From Deltaproteobacteria bacterium (lineage in GTDB: Bacteria > Desulfobacterota > Desulfovibrionia > Desulfovibrionales > Desulfovibrionaceae), in the NCBI GenBank assembly GCA_020861205.1, contig JAJBSY010000359.1, positions 1 to 8,742 of the forward strand: 8,742 bases of DNA, in the 5' to 3' direction. Of this stretch, positions 6,047 to 8,742 are shown one piece after another. The translations under genes and the position numbers were made by a program. Below the pieces are notes generated by a model. The model had not been told where the DNA came from, did no database searches, and saw nothing but the letters and a program-made list of their open reading frames with translations. Within the stretch, counting starts at the first letter, position 1. The number at the start of each line of letters is the position of its first letter.

Positions 6047-7240
6047 TTATCTGGAGGCTGGCGCGAAAACGGCGCGGATCATTTTGGGGAGCGAATTCGC
6101 GAGGCTGTCGGCATCGCCGGGGGTGCGGATGACGGCCTGCCAGATCTGAGCCGGTTCTTTCCCGTCCCGGACCGGCGCGAGATCAAACCCGTCCATGATG
6201 AGCAGATGCCAGCCGATATTGGAGACATGCGCCCTGCCCGGGAGATTGCCGACGCCGAACCCGCGCTGCTGCGTCCCGCCCCCGCTGCCTGAAAGACCGG
6301 AAGGGGGCGTGGCGTAGGCGGGCGGAGGACCGTGTTTGAACTGGTAGTCCCGCTGGCGGAAATCGCTGTCCCTGTTCCAGAAGTCGTTTCTTCCCCAACC
6401 CTCGTAGCCCCGCGCGTACCCGCCGGGGGTACCGTAGGTATCCCGCCCCGGCGGAGCGGGCTGGGCGGGAGCGCCGAACCCGAGCGACCCCGTGCCGCCG
6501 ATGGTGCTGGCGGCAACCAGAACGCCGGGGCCGAAAGGGAAAGTTTCCGGCGCGGCGGCCCACGCCTGCACGGCGGCGAAACGGATGACGATGGCGTAAT
6601 CGGCGATTTTGGCGTCGTCCGCCAGTTCTTTCGGGATTCTGCCGGGGATGGCGAAGGAAGACACCACGGGTTTGCCTACCTGTTGCGAACGCGCGTAAAG
6701 CGCGCGCGTGACGTCCGGCGAGGTGATGGCGCGCACGGACTCGGATAGATCCTCGTCGCGCTCCGGCGTGGCGTAGCTGCGCAGCTTCAGCTTGGGGAGG
6801 CGGCCCGTCTTGCCCATCTCGGATGCCGCGCGGGCGGCGTCCCCTTCGGCCGGACCCTTCTCGCGGGCGGGTGATCGACCGGAAAGTTCCCCGGCGGCCC
6901 GTTTATTGGGGATGGGCGTTTTGGGCATGGGATCCAGAGCGCTGGCCTTGACGGTCACGACGGTCAGACCCCGGTCCTTGAGTTCCTTGGCGAAGGCGGC
7001 GGAAAAACGATAAAAAACGGGAGCCGTCTCGTCAAGCCAGGCCATTCCCGATCGCAAAACGACGCGCCCCTGCTTGGGAAGAGCCCCGGATTGCGCTATC
7101 TGGGTCTCGTCGTTCGCGGCTCGCGCCACGCCGGAAACAAGGAAAAAGGCGAGAAGGGCGAGTGCTGACGCGCGCAGGCCGTTCCCGAGGCCTTTGAAAC
7201 AGGGCCGTCCGGAAGGTGCCGGGGCGTTGAGCCGTTCCAT
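6047..7240 (-). CDS. Predicted exported protein with a low-complexity Gly/Pro/aromatic segment (397 residues)
   Basis: I do not recognise a firm family. A signal peptide is visible: a 24-residue basic lead, hydrophobic core ALALLAFFLVSGV, and a likely cut after ARA (residue 41). Residues 50-100 (GRVVLRSGMAWLDETAPVFY and on through LKDRGLTVVTV) look like a compact alpha/beta start. Residues 105-150 are a charged linker. Residues 151-245 contain LPKLKLRSYATPERDEDLSE and then IADYAIVIRFAAVQAW. Residues 246-331 are low complexity (Gly, Pro, Tyr, Arg, Asp, Trp). The C-terminal domain (342-393) has GWHLLIMDGFDLAP and IWQAVIRTPGD, then SLPKMIRAVF. This order loosely recalls DUF4136-type envelope proteins, but I would not assign it. 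The start has CAGGAGG five bases upstream. It is the second gene after the HDOD gene, 18 bases on, so the two are probably co-transcribed. Confidence 0.8.
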   Translation of the reverse strand: MERLNAPAPSGRPCFKGLGNGLRASALALLAFFLVSGVARAANDETQIAQSGALPKQGRVVLRSGMAWLDETAPVFYRFSAAFAKELKDRGLTVVTVKASALDPMPKTPIPNKRAAGELSGRSPAREKGPAEGDAARAASEMGKTGRLPKLKLRSYATPERDEDLSESVRAITSPDVTRALYARSQQVGKPVVSSFAIPGRIPKELADDAKIADYAIVIRFAAVQAWAAAPETFPFGPGVLVAASTIGGTGSLGFGAPAQPAPPGRDTYGTPGGYARGYEGWGRNDFWNRDSDFRQRDYQFKHGPPPAYATPPSGLSGSGGGTQQRGFGVGNLPGRAHVSNIGWHLLIMDGFDLAPVRDGKEPAQIWQAVIRTPGDADSLANSLPKMIRAVFAPASR

Positions 7241-7258
7241 ACCTGCCTCCTGAAAGCG

Positions 7259-8302
7259 TTACGCCCTGAGGGCGGTGCAAATATCGTCAAGCTTGGTCCG
7301 CAGGAAGTTTGACGCTTCCCCCAACGAGGCGGGGGCGAGCCCCAGAACATTCCAGGCTTCCATGGAAATAGGCGGCAGCGGAGGATACGGGCGCGTGGTA
7401 ATGCCGAACGCGGTGACCATGGCGTCCGCGATATGGACGGCCGCGGCTTCCGGGTACCGGGTGGGCTCCTCGACCTGATGATGGCGGAGAACGGCGATGA
7501 CGAGGGGCAGGGGCATGTTCCAGCGGTGCAGCAACATGCCGCCCAGGCGGGCGTGGTCGAAGTCGATGAGTTTCCGTTCCAGAAGGTAATTCGGTTCGGA
7601 TTCGCCGGTATGGTTTTTGTTGATGGCGGTCATGACGTTGGGCGCGGCGTAGGCCAGCGCCAGATGGCCGCAGTCGTGCAGAATGCCGGAAACGAAGAGC
7701 TGTTCGCCATCCGATCTGCCCGAAAGACGCCACAGTTCCTGGGCCGCGATCCCCACGGCAACGCTGTGCCGCCAGAACAGTTTCATGTTGATGAGACCCT
7801 TCGGCAACAGAACGGCGAGGGAATTCAGCGCGCCGCCCGTGGCGAGAGTTTGGATCTGCCGCGTGCCGACGAGGGCCACGGCCCTTGAAATGGTGGAAAT
7901 CCTGGCCGAGAAGCCATAGTAGGGGCTGTTGACGAGTTTCAGCAGCCAGGCCGTCAGGCCGGGATCCTTGGCGATGACCCGCGAGACGTCATCGGCCGAG
8001 AAATTGCGGCGTTGCAAGACGTTTTGGAGCTCCAGCATGACGGCCGGAAGGGGCGGCAGGCGCACCTCAAGCTGGACCACGTCCAGCGGGTCCAGCTTGG
8101 CGACAAGCGCGGCCTCGCCGGGAGCGGAAGCCCGGGGCCGCTCGTATCCCTCCCGCAACAACCATTCCGATGCGAGGGCGTACAGCGTTTCGACAACGGG
8201 ATTGCCTCTTTCTGTAAAGCGGAACCGGTGATCAAAAAACGCGATATCGTTTTCGGTTGGTTGTAACGGCATGTCTGCCTGGGCCGGTGGGGCCGCTTCC
8301 AT
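7259..8302 (-). CDS. HDOD-domain signalling protein (347 residues)
   Basis: HDOD domains are HD-related, mostly non-enzymatic signalling modules found in proteins that control motility, virulence or cell-cycle responses. Residues 1-70 form a variable lead with no clear domain. The HDOD domain spans about 75-280: LPPLPAVMLELQNVL, then ADDVSRVIAKDPGLTAWLLK with LVNSPYYG, then ISTISRAVALVGTRQIQTLA, then FWRHSVAVGIAAQEL, ILHDCGHLALA, FDHARLGGMLLHRWNMPLPL and VLRHHQ. It keeps His179, His209-Asp210, His213, His250 and His274-His275, so an HD-like metal site is not excluded. The frame is open to 8404, but the ATG at 8302 is preferred because GGAGG lies four bases upstream; earlier ATGs have none. 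It is first in a two-gene unit with the exported protein. A C-terminal tail of about 65 residues is helical. Confidence 0.9.
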   Translation of the reverse strand: MEAAPPAQADMPLQPTENDIAFFDHRFRFTERGNPVVETLYALASEWLLREGYERPRASAPGEAALVAKLDPLDVVQLEVRLPPLPAVMLELQNVLQRRNFSADDVSRVIAKDPGLTAWLLKLVNSPYYGFSARISTISRAVALVGTRQIQTLATGGALNSLAVLLPKGLINMKLFWRHSVAVGIAAQELWRLSGRSDGEQLFVSGILHDCGHLALAYAAPNVMTAINKNHTGESEPNYLLERKLIDFDHARLGGMLLHRWNMPLPLVIAVLRHHQVEEPTRYPEAAAVHIADAMVTAFGITTRPYPPLPPISMEAWNVLGLAPASLGEASNFLRTKLDDICTALRA

Positions 8303-8349
8303 AACGCCTCCGCGAACAACGTCGCAACGGAAATCGGAGCAACAAACCA

Positions 8350-8372
8350 TGCATGGTGTACGCATACATGCA
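8350..8372. repeat. Inverted repeat TGCATG-N11-CATGCA in the HDOD leader
   Basis: TGCATG (8350-8355) and CATGCA (8367-8372) are inverted copies with an 11-base spacer, and the left arm overlaps the 10-base palindrome CCATGCATGG (8347-8356). It lies between the candidate HDOD promoter and the HDOD start codon, a usual operator position. An A/T-rich block follows at 8373-8400. No regulator family is evident from the sequence. Confidence 0.3.
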
Positions 8373-8394
8373 AAAAAATAATTCTTTTTTTGAT

Positions 8395-8423
8395 TTTGTA
8401 TCACAGCCCGCGAGATTTGGAAA
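8395..8423 (-). promoter_or_regulatory. Candidate promoter of the HDOD gene
   Basis: On the minus strand TTTCCA (8423-8418) and TACAAA (8400-8395) are 17 bases apart, and TGA directly before the -10 gives an extended -10 (TGn). Each box matches 4 of 6 consensus bases. It would give a leader of roughly 85 bases before the ATG at 8302. Confidence 0.35.
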
Positions 8424-8431
8424 TATGTAAC

Positions 8432-8517
8432 TCCACGGCCGTCCGGCGATTCCCTTGCAAGCCCGGCGGACTTTTACGGTCTGCAACGAGGCCGTGGGAA
8501 ACCTTTACCGCAAGGGA
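8432..8517 (+). ncRNA. Candidate pseudoknotted RNA element in the leader region of the pyruvate oxidoreductase
   Basis: Three pairings are nested and crossed. Outer stem: CCACGGCC (8433-8440) with GGCCGTGG (8490-8497), 8 perfect pairs plus a U-G at the base. Inner stem, starting right after it: 8441-8448 with 8464-8471, seven pairs around one G-G mismatch, closing a 15-base loop. Within that loop TCCCTTGC (8451-8458) is perfectly complementary to GCAAGGGA (8510-8517), which lies 3' of the outer stem. That is a pseudoknot layout. A competing hairpin, CCTT (8502-8505) / AAGG (8512-8515), and a second CGTGG at 8521-8525 able to replace the outer arm suggest possible alternative folds. I compared it from memory with common riboswitches (TPP, cobalamin, c-di-GMP, SAM, SAH, fluoride, ZTP, tetrahydrofolate) and with 6S and SRP RNA and saw no match. 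Strand is inferred from the downstream gene. Chance pairing in GC-rich DNA remains possible. Confidence 0.4.
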
Positions 8518-8557
8518 CTGCGTGGTTAGTGCGCCATATTTTTGCGGAAAAAAATAC

Positions 8558-8586
8558 GTGTCAAACAATGATAATTACGGTATAGG
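8558..8586 (+). promoter_or_regulatory. Candidate promoter of the pyruvate oxidoreductase gene
   Basis: GTGTCA (8558-8563) and TATAGG (8581-8586) are 17 bases apart, each matching 4 of 6 consensus bases. TGATAAT at 8569-8575 is a better -10 by itself but has no -35 at the right distance. If this promoter is the one used, the structured element at 8432-8517 would lie upstream of the mRNA and would have to be a separate RNA or DNA feature. Confidence 0.25.
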
Positions 8587-8600
8587 AAGGCGTTTCAGAT

Positions 8601-8629
8601 GCCTGCCCGGCGGTTACCCGCGGACAGGC
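8601..8629 (+). other. Stem-loop in the leader of the pyruvate oxidoreductase gene
   Basis: GCCTG (8601-8605) pairs with CAGGC (8625-8629). Inside, CCG / CGG and CGG / CCG continue the stem past one C-A mismatch and one bulged G, around loop TTAC. It is followed by CCGTTTCC, too poor in T for a confident terminator. The left arm with its preceding T, TGCCTG (8600-8605), is also complementary to CAGGCA (8661-8666), which overlaps the first base of the ribosome-binding site. Confidence 0.45.
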
Positions 8630-8679
8630 CCGTTTCCATCGGACCGAAAACACCATGCATCAGGCAAGGAGAACCCCTC

Positions 8680-8742
8680 ATGGCGAATAAAATGAAAACC
8701 ATGGACGGCAACACCGCGGCGGCGCATGTGGCTTACGCATAC
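8680..8742 (+). CDS. nifJ: Pyruvate:ferredoxin (flavodoxin) oxidoreductase, N-terminal fragment
   Basis: Only the first 21 codons are in the window, and the gene runs off the right edge. They read MANKMKTMDGNTAAAHVAYA followed by Y. The KTMDGNTAAAHVAYA motif is the characteristic start of the large single-chain pyruvate:ferredoxin oxidoreductases (NifJ/Por, about 1200 residues, for example the Desulfovibrio africanus enzyme), where it opens the pyrimidine-binding domain I. The enzyme oxidises pyruvate and CoA to acetyl-CoA and CO2 using thiamine pyrophosphate and three [4Fe-4S] clusters, and passes electrons to ferredoxin or flavodoxin. It is the central pyruvate-oxidising step in sulfate reducers. 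AAGGAG at 8666-8671 lies 8 bases before the ATG. The identification rests on a short but distinctive motif. Confidence 0.85.
   Translation, partial: MANKMKTMDGNTAAAHVAYAY

Noticed and set aside
8388..8406. TTGAT...ATCAC as an FNR/HcpR-type site near the HDOD promoter
   Set aside because: Half-site spacing and sequence do not fit the 4-base (FNR) or 6-base (CRP/HcpR) geometry.
8390..8695. Open frame of 101 codons on the plus strand between the HDOD and oxidoreductase genes
   Set aside because: It overlaps the oxidoreductase start, has no ribosome-binding site and no family resemblance, and runs across the structured leader.

Overview
The window reads as ordinary chromosome from a GC-rich, anaerobic delta-proteobacterium, most likely a member of the Desulfovibrionales. 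This is inferred from protein resemblance and gene content: glyA, a pyruvate:ferredoxin oxidoreductase start, hrcA-grpE, an HDOD protein and an RdgC-like pair. I see no transposase, integrase, CRISPR array, rRNA or tRNA.

Left part, plus strand (1-2840): the 3' two thirds of glyA (serine hydroxymethyltransferase) end in a clean intrinsic terminator. Next come a small predicted secreted protein of 100 residues and a strong terminator-shaped hairpin that ends only 12 bases before the start codon of the next gene. After it lie two adjacent genes that look like the N-terminal and C-terminal halves of RdgC, the recombination-associated DNA-binding protein. A 19-bp perfect hairpin closes this side and separates it from the convergent genes to the right.

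Middle, minus strand (2862-5899): a compact apparent operon, read right to left. It holds an 84-residue uncharacterised protein, a LysR-type regulator resembling YeiE (4-base ATGA overlap), the heat-shock repressor hrcA, and the DnaK nucleotide-exchange factor grpE. dnaK and dnaJ are absent, and I found no CIRCE operator. A 9-6-9 inverted repeat spans the lysR stop and touches the hrcA ribosome-binding site.

Right part, minus strand (6047-8302): a two-gene unit with an HDOD-domain signalling protein followed 18 bases later by a 397-residue predicted exported protein. The latter carries a Gly/Pro/Arg/aromatic-rich low-complexity segment.

Far right (8303-8742): a roughly 380-base divergent intergenic region leads on the plus strand into the first 21 codons of pyruvate:ferredoxin oxidoreductase. 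It holds the most unusual signal in the window: nested stems whose 15-base loop is perfectly complementary over 8 bases to sequence just downstream, a pseudoknot-like RNA layout that I cannot match to a known family. The same loop can also pair with the oxidoreductase ribosome-binding site. Promoters and RNA structures here are read by eye only.
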